From assembly GCA_904420205.1 (NCBI GenBank), contig CAJFUN010000030.1:1-64000 (forward strand): a DNA stretch of 64,000 bases, read 5' to 3'. The notes beneath the pieces were generated by a model. It did no database searches. It was not told where the DNA came from and saw only the letters and a list, made by a program, of their open reading frames with translations. This document shows positions 10,294 through 18,301 of the stretch, in pieces; position 1 is the stretch's first letter, and every line of letters begins with the position of its first letter. A program made the position numbers and the translations under genes. Source of the DNA: Candidatus Parachristensenella avicola. Lineage in GTDB: Bacteria > Bacillota > Clostridia > Christensenellales > UMGS416.

Positions 10294-10453
10294 TACATTT
10301 ATTCCTTAAAACAAAATATTCTCAATCTCCCAGCATAGGCTCTACATGAACTCATACTGTAGGGGTTGTTTGTGGTCAATAATGATTACTTTTTAATCCA
10401 GCCTACTAAGCTCGCATAAGCTCGGCGATACGAAAAAATGCATTCACAATTAT

Positions 10454-10482
10454 ATTATAGATGATGCGACTAAAAAAGTAAA
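10454..10482 (-). promoter_or_regulatory. Promoter of the dlt operon
   Basis: On the minus strand TTTACT (10477-10482), 17 bases, TATAAT (10454-10459). It gives a leader of about 150 bases before dltA. That leader has a direct repeat AAGCTCG spaced ten bases (plus strand about 10411-10427), a possible regulator site. Confidence 0.65.
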
Positions 10483-10530
10483 GGTTACGCCCCAACCCTA
10501 GCACATTCTTATATTATTCTCTGATATAGC

Positions 10531-10561
10531 AATAAGCTCCCGAAATACTCGGAAGCTTATT
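10531..10561 (-). terminator. Hairpin terminator after the DUF3343 gene
   Basis: A 13-bp inverted repeat with one mismatch (10531-10543 and 10549-10561) lies 20 bases past the stop of the DUF3343 gene. The U-tract is poor (TTATTGCTAT), so it may end transcription from either side inefficiently. Confidence 0.55.
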
Positions 10562-10580
10562 TGATGTGATGACCGGTATT

Positions 10581-10859
10581 CTATCGTTTATATAGCGGCA
10601 CGACCTTCAGCTGTGTACCCTGCCATACGCCCCGGTAAAAGCCTACCAGGGAGCCTAAGCTGGCCCGGTAAGTCTCATACGTACGCAGCACGCGGTCATA
10701 GTCGCTCTCATTGAAGCGCACTGAAACGCCGCAGCCGATCGCAATTTCATGGGGCGTATTGATAACGTGGGCCATAAGGCCCTGACGCACCAGCAGGGAC
10801 TCAAAAAATTGGACCTGCTGCCGTGACCGGAAGGCCGCTATCGCTAAAGTTTCACCCAT
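10581..10859 (-). CDS. DUF3343 protein, putative Se/S carrier-like
   Basis: A 92-residue protein of the DUF3343 family, described as similar to small sulfur or selenium carriers. The start at 10859 (MGETLAIAAFRSRQQ) follows GGAGGATG at a good distance; the longer in-frame start is rejected. Family-typical features are the N-terminal strand with FRSRQQVQFFESLL and IGCGVSVRFNESD in the middle, where a Gly-Cys-Gly replaces the usual Cys context. It is divergent from a cysteine desulfurase-like gene 115 bases away, a frequent partner of this family, which suggests a role in sulfur or selenium transfer. The exact reaction is unknown. Confidence 0.75.
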   Translation of the reverse strand: MGETLAIAAFRSRQQVQFFESLLVRQGLMAHVINTPHEIAIGCGVSVRFNESDYDRVLRTYETYRASLGSLVGFYRGVWQGTQLKVVPLYKR

Positions 10860-10927
10860 CGAAACATCCTCCAATTCATTATTATGAAATTTCCGGGCCT
10901 GGACACGGTTCAGTTCCCTTTCTTTCA

Positions 10928-10942
10928 CAATATATTATATTG
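10928..10942. promoter_or_regulatory. Palindrome in the divergent DUF3343/desulfurase promoter region
   Basis: CAATATA (10928-10934), one centre base, TATATTG (10936-10942): a perfect 7-bp inverted repeat between the two divergent starts. It could be an operator or part of an AT-rich promoter. Confidence 0.35.
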
Positions 10943-10974
10943 AGATTGAAGCTGAAAGGTGAGGAGGAACGCTC

Positions 10975-12117
10975 ATGATCTATCTGGATAACGCCGCGAC
11001 CAGCTGGCCCAAGCCCAGCGGCGTAGGAAAAACCATGCAGGAAGCGTTGGCCCGCTGCGGAAATCCCGGCCGCAGCGGCCATCGTATGTCGCTGGATGCG
11101 GGCCGCATCCTGCTGGGCTGCCGCGAAGCGCTGGCCCAACTGCTACACGTTTCCGACCCGTTGTCGGTACTCTTCTGTCTGAATTGCACCGACGGGCTGA
11201 ATATGGCCATTAAGGGCTTGCTGCCCAAAGGCGGGCATGTGGTGACGACGGCGCTGGAGCATAACGCGGTGCTGCGCCCATTGGGCACGCTGCGCCAGCG
11301 GGGGTTGGTGCAGTTCGATGCCGCGCCCTTTAATCGCAATGGGCAGGTTACGCCTGCGGCTCTCGAAGCGCTCATCCGTCCCGATACGCGCTTGGCCGTC
11401 GTAACCCATGTCTCCAATGTAACCGGTATGATCCAGCCGCTGGAAGATATTATCCCCATGTTCCACCGCCATGGCATCCCCGTAGTAGTGGACGGCGCTC
11501 AAAGCGCAGGGCATATTCCGCTCAACTTGGATCAGCTCGGCGCCGATGCCTACGTAACCGCCGGCCACAAGGGGCTGCTGGGGCCCCAGGGCGTCGGGAT
11601 TATCGTGCTCTCCCCCACCTGCCGCCCGCTTACCCTGCGGGAAGGCGGCACAGGCTCCGCCTCGTTGGAGCTGACGCAGCCCCAGGAACTGCCTGACCGC
11701 TACGAATGTGGAACCGCCGCTACGCCGGCCATTGCCGGGCTTTGGGCCGCGGTAGAATTTATACAGCGCTTTGAGACAGTGCTGATGGCCCAGGAGCAGC
11801 GCATGCGCCAGCAGCTTTTGGAGGGGTTAGCCGCTATTGACGCCGTCCGTCTGCTGACGCCCGCTGATCCGGCTCTACCTGGCGTCGGCGTCGTCAGCTT
11901 CACGCTGGGGGATATGGATTCCTCCGCTGTAGGCGACTACCTGGAGCAGCGATACATGATCGCCTGCCGTCCAGGTCTGCACTGCGCGCCGCTGGTGCAT
12001 CGTGCTATGGGTACGGCCCAAAATGGAGCGATCCGCTTCTCCATCGGCGCCTTTACTACGGAGCGGGAAATTCAGCGCGCAGTATCTGCCGTGGCTGCGA
12101 TGGCCGAAGGGTTATAA
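10975..12117 (+). CDS. Cysteine desulfurase-like class V aminotransferase
   Basis: A PLP enzyme of the NifS/IscS/SufS superfamily, which takes sulfur from cysteine onto an enzyme cysteine. 380 residues. It opens with IYLDNAATSWPKP. The PLP lysine is in TAGHKGLLGPQG, preceded by VVDGAQSAGHIP. The sulfur-accepting Cys is likely the one in CRPGLHCAP near residue 340, in the short-loop position. Strong GAGGAGG site before the ATG. No scaffold gene is adjacent, so it is probably one of the family members paired with DUF3343 rather than the main Fe-S cluster desulfurase. Substrate (Cys or selenocysteine) cannot be told from sequence. Confidence 0.85.
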   Translation: MIYLDNAATSWPKPSGVGKTMQEALARCGNPGRSGHRMSLDAGRILLGCREALAQLLHVSDPLSVLFCLNCTDGLNMAIKGLLPKGGHVVTTALEHNAVLRPLGTLRQRGLVQFDAAPFNRNGQVTPAALEALIRPDTRLAVVTHVSNVTGMIQPLEDIIPMFHRHGIPVVVDGAQSAGHIPLNLDQLGADAYVTAGHKGLLGPQGVGIIVLSPTCRPLTLREGGTGSASLELTQPQELPDRYECGTAATPAIAGLWAAVEFIQRFETVLMAQEQRMRQQLLEGLAAIDAVRLLTPADPALPGVGVVSFTLGDMDSSAVGDYLEQRYMIACRPGLHCAPLVHRAMGTAQNGAIRFSIGAFTTEREIQRAVSAVAAMAEGL

Positions 12118-12141
12118 AAAAACGGACAGCCTGCGCTGCCC
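12115..12141 (-). terminator. Terminator of the DUF2500 gene
   Basis: On the minus strand a 7-bp stem with one G-U pair and a 4-base loop (12124-12141) is followed by G and seven T. It overlaps the stop of the convergent desulfurase-like gene. Confidence 0.6.
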
Positions 12142-12162
12142 GCTCCGTATATTCCAATCATA

Positions 12163-12543
12163 CTAGGATGCGTCCCGATCCGTGCAGATTCGCTCAAACC
12201 CCAGATACCGCGATCCTTGAAAGGTAAGCCGTCCCAGATCATCCTCCGCCAGCATGGCATATTGTTCGCCCGTCATGGCTAGCTCCATCCGGTCGCCGCT
12301 CTCTACCTCAAAGGTCGCGTAATACCGTGTAGTCGCCATCGCGTTGCGCCCGCCGGAAACCGCCGTGCGTTTCCCCGTAATTTTGGCCGGCACGGTGAGC
12401 ACCGGGCTTGCGTTATCCCGCCGCCACTGGCGCACATTCCGCAAAAGCGTTGTCAAGATCACGCCGAACACCAAAAGGAAAACGGCAAAAAAGAGCACCG
12501 GAAACAGGCCGAATAGCAATTCGTCAGCAGAACCCAACATCAT
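12163..12543 (-). CDS. DUF2500 membrane-anchored protein
   Basis: A 126-residue protein with one N-terminal membrane helix (about 9-33) and a soluble beta-rich domain. The domain matches DUF2500: KITGKRTAV, then TRYYATFEVESGDRMEL, then LTFQGSRYLGFER near the end. Its function is unknown. It is a single gene with its own promoter and terminator. Confidence 0.8.
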   Translation of the reverse strand: MMLGSADELLFGLFPVLFFAVFLLVFGVILTTLLRNVRQWRRDNASPVLTVPAKITGKRTAVSGGRNAMATTRYYATFEVESGDRMELAMTGEQYAMLAEDDLGRLTFQGSRYLGFERICTDRDAS

Positions 12544-12572
12544 CCACCCCGCTTTATGGCCGAGATAGATTT

Positions 12573-12601
12573 ATGGTATCATAGCTTTCTATTGCTGGCA
12601 A
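12573..12601 (-). promoter_or_regulatory. Promoter of the DUF2500 gene
   Basis: On the minus strand TTGCCA (12596-12601), 17 bases, TACCAT (12573-12578), about 30 bases upstream of the start. It overlaps the region just before the ylzJ stop. Confidence 0.5.
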
Positions 12602-12604
12602 GCG

Positions 12605-12805
12605 CTATTTCTCCAGGCGGCTGCAGGGAGCCCGCTCATGAAAGCGCAAGAAAACAGCCGGATCGCTGGACAGAACCGTAGTTACAACGCCTTCCCGGCC
12701 CACCAAAAGCTCGGTATTCTCCCACTTCAATCTGGCCAACGGTTCCGTCTGCGGGGTATCCGCCCCCTGCCATACAGCCTCTTCCCCTACGATGGTGTAG
12801 AGCAT
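12605..12805 (-). CDS. ylzJ: YlzJ-like protein
   Basis: A 66-residue protein of unknown function. Start MLYTIVGEE at 12805 follows GGAGGAAAAGCC. The opening MLYTIV, a later WQG, and a position directly after a TepA-type protease (19-base overlap) match YlzJ, which follows tepA in Bacillus. Sequence similarity in such a short protein is limited, so context carries much of the call. Confidence 0.7.
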   Translation of the reverse strand: MLYTIVGEEAVWQGADTPQTEPLARLKWENTELLVGREGVVTTVLSSDPAVFLRFHERAPCSRLEK

Positions 12806-13518
12806 GGCTTTTCCTCCTGAGCGATCAGGTCCCTTAAGCACTCCATGGCCTGGTGCAGGCTCCCCATGCGGTCGATCAGGCCGCACTTCACCGCATCCTC
12901 GCCGACAAGGATGGTGCCGATATCATTGGCCAGCGTATCCGTCGACTGCATAAGCGCCATAAATCGGTCTCGCTGGATGCGCGAATGCTGGCAAACAAAG
13001 GAGACCACCCTCTCCTGCATCCGGTTCAGATAATCGTAGGTCTGGCTGACGCCCAATACGAGGCCCGTCATCCGAATCGGATGCACCGTCATCGTGGCGG
13101 TAGGCGCGATAAAGGATCGCCGGGCACTGACCGCCAGCGGCACGCCGATGCTATGCCCGCCGCCCAGCACCAGGGAAACCGAGGGCTTCTGCATCCCCGC
13201 GATCATTTCGGCAATGGCCAGGCCCGCCTCCACGTCGCCGCCTACCGTATTAAGCAGCACCAGGAATCCCTTAATATCCGGATTTTCCTCAATGGCGATG
13301 AGCATCGGCAGAATATGCTCATATTTTGTGGTTTTATTGTGGGGCGGCAGCACCATGTGCCCTTCGATTTGTCCCACTATGGTCAGGCAGTGGATGGGGC
13401 TGGAATCTTTGCCTACCGGCAGGATTGTCCCCAGGCTTTCGATCTGCCCCAGCTTATCCTGCTGCGGCCCTGTCTCAGGCTGCGCTTCATCATTGCGCAG
13501 CGGATTTCTTTCTTGCAT
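12787..13518 (-). CDS. tepA: TepA, ClpP-like protease (translocation-enhancing protein)
   Basis: A cytoplasmic ClpP-family serine protease; in B. subtilis TepA is linked to protein export and degradation of small acid-soluble spore proteins. 243 residues. The catalytic Ser lies in LGGGHSIGVPLAVSA near residue 123 and the His in TVHPIRMTG near residue 145. The region GFLVLLNTVGGDVEAGLAIA is typical. It follows dapG by 39 bases in a sporulation operon. A long hairpin lies directly before its start and may hide the ribosome binding site (listed separately). Confidence 0.87.
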   Translation of the reverse strand: MQERNPLRNDEAQPETGPQQDKLGQIESLGTILPVGKDSSPIHCLTIVGQIEGHMVLPPHNKTTKYEHILPMLIAIEENPDIKGFLVLLNTVGGDVEAGLAIAEMIAGMQKPSVSLVLGGGHSIGVPLAVSARRSFIAPTATMTVHPIRMTGLVLGVSQTYDYLNRMQERVVSFVCQHSRIQRDRFMALMQSTDTLANDIGTILVGEDAVKCGLIDRMGSLHQAMECLRDLIAQEEKPCSTPS

Positions 13519-13525
13519 AGGATCA

Positions 13526-13557
13526 CCCCGGGAATAGCTTTTCCCGGGGCGTTTTTT
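13526..13557. promoter_or_regulatory. Strong hairpin before tepA, also a plus-strand terminator
   Basis: A perfect 9-bp inverted repeat (CCCCGGGAA 13526-13534, TTCCCGGGG 13541-13549). On the plus strand it is followed by CG and six T, a classical terminator, though no plus-strand gene precedes it. On the minus strand its second arm contains the GGGG of the only plausible tepA ribosome binding site, eight bases before the ATG. Confidence 0.7.
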
Positions 13558-14778
13558 CTATGCGTCTGCCGGAGGGCCGTCCAAACCAAATTCGTGGTGC
13601 AAGGCCCGCATGGCGGTTTCCGCCTGGCTGCTGGGCACCAGGCAGGAGATGGTGGTATGGGAATCCGCTGTCTGCAGCAGCGTCACGCCCGCCTCCAGTA
13701 AGGTGCGGGTGATCCGGCTCATCACGCCCGGCCGGCCTCGCATCCGGGCGCCGATTACCGATACTTTGGTGCAGCCTTGGTTGATCCAATAATCCAATCC
13801 CAGCGCTTGCGCTTCCTCCACTGCCTGGTCGGTCCTTTCCTCCTCAATGGTGACGTTGCAGTGATCCTCGCCCAAATTAATAAGGTCTACCGATATGCCC
13901 TGGGCGGCCAGCCGCTCCAGCAGCTGAGATTGCTGGGCAGGCGTCGCCTGCTTGACCCGCAGCTGCGTCCGCCCGGGCATCTGGGCCACAGCGCTGAGTA
14001 CATCGCCGTAAAGGTGGCGCTCCGGGGATAACACGCCCGCGCTGATCCGCGTGCCTGGATGGTCGGAGAAGGTATTGCGTACAATCAAATCGAGCCCGGC
14101 TTGCTGCGCTACCTCTACTGCCCGGGGATGCAGCACATGTGCGCCCTGATCCGCCATCTGGAAAACCTCCCCATAGCTGATTTCCTTCAGCACCTGAGCG
14201 TTTTCCACGACGCGCGGATCTGCCGTCATAATGCCGTCTACATCCGTAAAAATCTCTACGCGCCCAGCATCCAGCGCGCGCCCCAAAAGCGCAGCGGTAA
14301 TATCGCTGCCGCCGCGCCCCAAGGTTACCATCTCGCCGTCCAATGTCATGCCTTGGAATCCTGTCACCACAGGGATTACACCCTGCTCCAGCAGCTGCGT
14401 CAGCCGCATCGGCTGCAGCCGCAAGCACCGACCCTGTCCAAAGCAGCTGTCAGTAATGATGCCGGCTTGCCCTCCGGTCAGGGCGCAGGCGTCGTGGCCT
14501 GCCGTCCGCAGGCAGTCGGCAAACACCGCACTGGAAATCATCTCGCCGCAGCAGATCAGCAGGTCGCGATCCCGCAGCCAATTATCCCCTCCTTGGGGCG
14601 CAATGAGGCCGGCCAGCGTATCGGTCGCATACGGCGCACCATAGCGGCCCATGGCCGATACCACCACCACCGGCCGTTCTCCGGCATCCAGCGCTTCCTG
14701 CACCTTAGCGACCGCCTCCTGGCGAGCTTGCGGCGTGCTCACCGAGGTGCCTCCGAATTTCTGAATAATAACTTTCAA
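13558..14778 (-). CDS. dapG: Aspartate kinase (DapG type)
   Basis: Phosphorylates aspartate at the head of the lysine/diaminopimelate pathway. In spore formers this operon-linked isozyme supplies dipicolinate. 406 residues: kinase domain opening with KFGGTSVSTPQ, then GRGGSDITAALL and FTDVDGIMTADPR; two C-terminal ACT domains from about residue 265 for feedback control. It follows dpaB by 13 bases, matching the B. subtilis spoVFA-spoVFB-asd-dapG layout but without asd or dapA here. Its effector (lysine, threonine or meso-DAP) cannot be read from the sequence; the context fits a DAP-sensitive form. Confidence 0.93.
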   Translation of the reverse strand: MKVIIQKFGGTSVSTPQARQEAVAKVQEALDAGERPVVVVSAMGRYGAPYATDTLAGLIAPQGGDNWLRDRDLLICCGEMISSAVFADCLRTAGHDACALTGGQAGIITDSCFGQGRCLRLQPMRLTQLLEQGVIPVVTGFQGMTLDGEMVTLGRGGSDITAALLGRALDAGRVEIFTDVDGIMTADPRVVENAQVLKEISYGEVFQMADQGAHVLHPRAVEVAQQAGLDLIVRNTFSDHPGTRISAGVLSPERHLYGDVLSAVAQMPGRTQLRVKQATPAQQSQLLERLAAQGISVDLINLGEDHCNVTIEEERTDQAVEEAQALGLDYWINQGCTKVSVIGARMRGRPGVMSRITRTLLEAGVTLLQTADSHTTISCLVPSSQAETAMRALHHEFGLDGPPADA

Positions 14779-14791
14779 AATAACCCTCCCC

Positions 14792-15379
14792 TTAATATGG
14801 GATCAGCAGCGGCTGGATCTGTTTGCCCTGCAGCGCCCCTTGGCAGGTTACCACAATTTGATCCATGTGCGCAACCAGCGAATTCGGTTTCCCCTGGGCG
14901 TCGTCCTGGCCAAATGGGACAAAATAGTAGTGCTTGCGGTTTAGCAGCTGCCCCAGGTTGGCTGCGCTGCCGCTAAGCCCGTCGTTGGTCGAAACCGCGA
15001 TCACCACTGGCCGCGCGTTGCGCAAATGTGATTTCACCGCCATCGTTACCGGCGTATCTATGATGCCTTGGGCAAGCTTGCCCAGCGTATTACCGGTGCA
15101 AGGCGCAACCAGCATGAGATCTAAGCATTGCTTAGGTCCAATGGGTTCCACCTGCGTGAGTTCCTCCCATGGCTTGCTGCCCGTTATAGCATAGACTTTT
15201 TCCCGGAAATCATCAGCGCGAAAGAATCGCGTATCCTCCCGGCACACAGCCGGTGAAAAAATCGGCTGCACCCGCGCGCCAAGGCTAACCAACCGCACCA
15301 TTTCTGGCAATATTTTGGAAAAAGTGCAGAAGGAGCCTGTCACCGCAAAGCCAATTCGTACGCCGTCAAGATTCATCAT
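14792..15379 (-). CDS. dpaB: Dipicolinate synthase subunit B (SpoVFB)
   Basis: A flavoprotein-like subunit that with DpaA oxidises dihydrodipicolinate to dipicolinic acid in the mother cell during sporulation. 195 residues. The opening VRIGFAVTGSFCTFSKI and the middle block LMLVAPCTGNTLGKLAQGIIDTPV is split here as LMLVAPCTGNTLGKLA then GIIDTPVTMA; both are highly typical of this flavodoxin-related family. Starts MMNLDG; either Met is possible. It overlaps dpaA by 14 bases. Confidence 0.94.
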   Translation of the reverse strand: MMNLDGVRIGFAVTGSFCTFSKILPEMVRLVSLGARVQPIFSPAVCREDTRFFRADDFREKVYAITGSKPWEELTQVEPIGPKQCLDLMLVAPCTGNTLGKLAQGIIDTPVTMAVKSHLRNARPVVIAVSTNDGLSGSAANLGQLLNRKHYYFVPFGQDDAQGKPNSLVAHMDQIVVTCQGALQGKQIQPLLIPY

Positions 15380-16205
15380 ACCCCTCCTTGCGCTCCGATA
15401 TAAGCCTCAACCACGATGACAGCATGGCTTCCGCCGCCGACATAGGATACATACGGCCCGGTATAGAGGCTTCCATGCGGTAATCCAGCCCCAATGCTTC
15501 CGCCTGAGCTTTATCAATACCATATGGCGCAGAGGCCAATTCCATCAGCCGGCAGCTGCATTTAAGCATCGCCAGCTCTTCCGCGCCCAGTACCGGGCTT
15601 GGTATGGTATTGAATACCCAGTCAACCTCAGGCAGCACATGATGCCAGCCTTCAAAATCCCAGGCATCCAGCCCAGCATAAAAGGCTTTTTGCAGGCTTC
15701 CACCGCTGCGGCCCGCCACGGAAACCACAGCGCCCACGCCTTCCAGTATTTCGCACAACGCACGGCCCATATGGCCATAGCCCAGCACCAGGCAGCGCTT
15801 ATTGAATAGGCAGCGCCCACGGCCGCTGGCCAGCACCATAGCCCCTTCCGCGCTGATTCGGCCGTTTTCATCCAAAAATGCTTCGTCTTCGCTCATCAAC
15901 CTAAGCTGCACGTCCGGCCGCTCGCGCTCCCATATTCTTTTTCTCTCCTCGGACAAATAGGCCGTAACTCGGGCACCCTCTGGCAGCTGGGATAAAAGCT
16001 GAGCTTCCGTCACCTGTCCCTGGGAGCCTGTCAAGCAACGCTGGCCGGCATCCAACGTTGGGACCGGAAAAATGACATCCCCTATCCCATCCATATCTGC
16101 CTGTGTTTCGCCCGATATGTATACGGCCTCTCGGCCCGATTCCTGCAGAAGCTGGGCCAGCATCCGCATGCGGCCGTCTCCGCCCCAGCATACAATCTTT
16201 TTCAT
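15366..16205 (-). CDS. dpaA: Dipicolinate synthase subunit A (SpoVFA)
   Basis: Rossmann-fold dehydrogenase subunit of dipicolinate synthase. 279 residues. The nucleotide-binding motif VLGYGHMGRALCEIL is near residue 142, and FNTIPSPVLG near 198 is characteristic. The N-terminal domain, starting with a second small GDGRM motif, is normal for SpoVFA. It is first in the sporulation operon and preceded by a sigma-K-like promoter, so expression in the late mother cell is expected. Dipicolinate accumulates in the spore core, which is strong evidence that the organism makes endospores. Confidence 0.94.
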   Translation of the reverse strand: MKKIVCWGGDGRMRMLAQLLQESGREAVYISGETQADMDGIGDVIFPVPTLDAGQRCLTGSQGQVTEAQLLSQLPEGARVTAYLSEERKRIWERERPDVQLRLMSEDEAFLDENGRISAEGAMVLASGRGRCLFNKRCLVLGYGHMGRALCEILEGVGAVVSVAGRSGGSLQKAFYAGLDAWDFEGWHHVLPEVDWVFNTIPSPVLGAEELAMLKCSCRLMELASAPYGIDKAQAEALGLDYRMEASIPGRMYPMSAAEAMLSSWLRLISERKEGYDES

Positions 16206-16233
16206 CGTATCCCCCTTTTATTCGTCGATACTG

Positions 16234-16261
16234 TAAAATATGCGGGGCATTTGGGGGGCGT
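16234..16261 (-). promoter_or_regulatory. Sigma-K-type promoter of the dipicolinate operon
   Basis: On the minus strand AC (16260-16261), 17 bases, CATATTTTA (16234-16242). This fits the sigma-K pattern AC-N16/17-CATANNNTA, and spoVF in B. subtilis is a sigma-K operon. The -10 ends about 29 bases before the dpaA ATG. Confidence 0.65.
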
Positions 16262-16320
16262 TCCCGGAGGAGGCAAGGAATCGCTAACTGTATGGGCAGC
16301 TTCGTCCATCCTCCTCGGCA

Positions 16321-16348
16321 TAAAAAAAGCCCCGGCATATGCCGGGGC
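16321..16348 (-). terminator. Terminator of the sugar permease operon
   Basis: On the minus strand a perfect 20-base palindrome (16329-16348) is followed by seven T, 12 bases past the stop of the second permease gene. Confidence 0.9.
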
Positions 16349-16360
16349 AAAATGGAGAGT

Positions 16361-17314
16361 TTAACCCTTGATGGAACCGATCATGATGCCCTTCACGAAA
16401 TACTTCTGCAGGAAGGGGTAAATGACCGTAATGGGGAATACGGTAACCACCATGGTAGCCATACGGATGGTTTCAGCCGTGAAGTTCTGGGTCGCGCCTT
16501 CCACCTGACGCTGGGCATTTTCCATGCTCATCGCCGGGTTAGCGGAGGTAATAGCCGTCAAGTTGGACTGAGCGATGATTTCCTTCAGCTGGCTAGCCGC
16601 GGTCTGCAGGCTACGGCTCTTGGTGTAGAAGGCCGTCGCATACCAATCGTTCCAGTGGCCAACGCCGTTGAACAGGGCGATGGTGGCCAGGATGGGCATG
16701 GACACGGGGATAATAATGCGGAAGAAAATCGTCACGTCGTTGGCACCGTCAATTCGGGCTGATTCCTCCAACGAGGCCGGTATCTCTCGGAAGAAGTTCA
16801 TCATCAAGATACAGTTCCATATGCCGAAGAGGCTTGGCACGACGTATACCCAGAAGGTATCGTATAACCCAATGTTCTTATATAACAGGAACGTTGGGAT
16901 CGTACCGCCGCTGACATACATCGCTATGATCAGCACCGTAAAGTAGAAATTGCGGAAAACCAACTCCTTATGGGCCAGCCCATAAGCGATGATACCAGTA
17001 AAGAGCACCGAAGTTACTGTACCGATTAAGGTACGTGCAATCGTAACACCGAAGGCTGGCATCAATTTCTTATTCTTGAACACTTGTTCATAGTTCTCAA
17101 GGGTGGGCTTGCGGGGCCACCAGAAGATGCCGCCCAGCGAAGCGTCGTTGCCTTCGTTGAAGGAAATAACCACGCAGTAGTAGAAGGGGTACACCGTCAG
17201 AATGAATACGATCGCACAGATGAGATATACAACGACGTTAATGATGATATCTTCTGGCGTCTTTTTGATTTTGGTTGCTTTGTTATGGATATTTGCAGCT
17301 TTGCTATTCGCCAT
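16361..17314 (-). CDS. Carbohydrate ABC transporter permease, YtcP/MalG class
   Basis: Inner half of a sugar importer channel. 317 residues with about six membrane helices. The EAA loop that docks the ATPase reads EESARIDGANDVTIFFRIIIP near residue 210 (quoted in parts: EESARIDGAND, then RIIIPVSMPIL). It follows the partner permease by 18 bases and has a strong site (AAGGAGGGGG). The YtcP-like type usually serves oligosaccharides or polysaccharide fragments. No ATPase or binding protein is adjacent, so these come from elsewhere, typically a shared MsmX-like ATPase (inference). Confidence 0.88.
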   Translation of the reverse strand: MANSKAANIHNKATKIKKTPEDIIINVVVYLICAIVFILTVYPFYYCVVISFNEGNDASLGGIFWWPRKPTLENYEQVFKNKKLMPAFGVTIARTLIGTVTSVLFTGIIAYGLAHKELVFRNFYFTVLIIAMYVSGGTIPTFLLYKNIGLYDTFWVYVVPSLFGIWNCILMMNFFREIPASLEESARIDGANDVTIFFRIIIPVSMPILATIALFNGVGHWNDWYATAFYTKSRSLQTAASQLKEIIAQSNLTAITSANPAMSMENAQRQVEGATQNFTAETIRMATMVVTVFPITVIYPFLQKYFVKGIMIGSIKG

Positions 17315-17332
17315 TTTGTTCCCCCTCCTTTC

Positions 17333-18301
17333 TTAAAATAGACCGATACCGGAGATCCACTTGGACGCCTGGTTGCTAATAAGCACTAAGATAATGGAAA
17401 TCACGGATTGGAACAAACCAACGGCAGTACCGTAGGAATAACGTCCCTGGGTAAGACCAACTTTCAGGGTGTAGGTCTGCAGGATTTCCGACTTGGAAGC
17501 GTTCAGGGAGTTGTACAGCAGGTAGCAAGGCTCGAACATCGCGCCGCCGATCAGGCCGCCCAGGCTCATGATCAGCATGATCGAAATCGTACCTTTGATG
17601 GACGGTAGGGTGATGTGCCAGATGCGCTGCATACGGCTGGCGCCGTCCACAACCGCGGCCTCATACAGGGTGGGGTCGACGCCCGTAATGGCCGCCAGGA
17701 AGATGATAGCCGACCAACCGGTTTCCTTCCAGATGTCGGTCAGGATGTACATACCCCAGAAGTACTTGGCGCTCGTCATGATCGGAAGTGCTTCGTCTAT
17801 CCAACCAAAGTTCAGCATCATCTGCTGCAACACGCCGTTCTGCATGTTCAAGAAGGACACCAGGATACCCTGGGTAACAACCCACGAAATGAAGTGCGGC
17901 AGGTAGCTGACCGTCTGCACCACGCGCTTGATGCCCATGTTGCCGACTTCGTTCAGCGCCAGAGCGAACAGGATGGGCGTCGGGAAGGTGAATATCAGAC
18001 GCAACGCGCTCAGCGAAATCGTGTTAACCAGCAGGGGCCAGAAGGCGCTGTCGTTAAACAGTTCGATAAACCATTTCAGACCCACCCATTTACTGGTGAA
18101 GAACCCCATCAAGCCGAGCTTGGGCTTGAAGTTGTTGAACGCCATGGTAAGTCCGACCATCGGGATGTAATTGAAGATGAACAAGAACGCCATGCAGATC
18201 AGTGCCAGAACCTGCAATGTGGTCTGTTCTTTGAATTTGCGAAATACATACTGGCGGTCTCTTTTCCGCTGAGCAGCTTTCGCGACCTGGGCTTGTGCCA
18301 T
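17333..18301 (-). CDS. Carbohydrate ABC transporter permease, LplB/YteP class
   Basis: Partner channel subunit of the permease that follows. 322 residues with a basic N-terminal tail and about six membrane helices. The EAA loop is EAAVVDGASRMQRIWHITLP near residue 225. Sequences such as NYIPMVGLTMAFNNFKP near residue 47 are typical of the LplB/YteP class in Firmicutes, linked to plant or host glycans. It leads a two-gene operon with its own consensus promoter and a leader of about 210 bases. Confidence 0.88.
   Translation of the reverse strand: MAQAQVAKAAQRKRDRQYVFRKFKEQTTLQVLALICMAFLFIFNYIPMVGLTMAFNNFKPKLGLMGFFTSKWVGLKWFIELFNDSAFWPLLVNTISLSALRLIFTFPTPILFALALNEVGNMGIKRVVQTVSYLPHFISWVVTQGILVSFLNMQNGVLQQMMLNFGWIDEALPIMTSAKYFWGMYILTDIWKETGWSAIIFLAAITGVDPTLYEAAVVDGASRMQRIWHITLPSIKGTISIMLIMSLGGLIGGAMFEPCYLLYNSLNASKSEILQTYTLKVGLTQGRYSYGTAVGLFQSVISIILVLISNQASKWISGIGLF

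Noticed and set aside
12853..13701. A 282-codon plus-strand frame over tepA and dapG
   Set aside because: Antisense of two recognised genes with no ribosome binding site or known family.
16361..18301. A complete sugar transporter operon
   Set aside because: No binding protein or ATPase gene is found on either side; only the two permeases are present.
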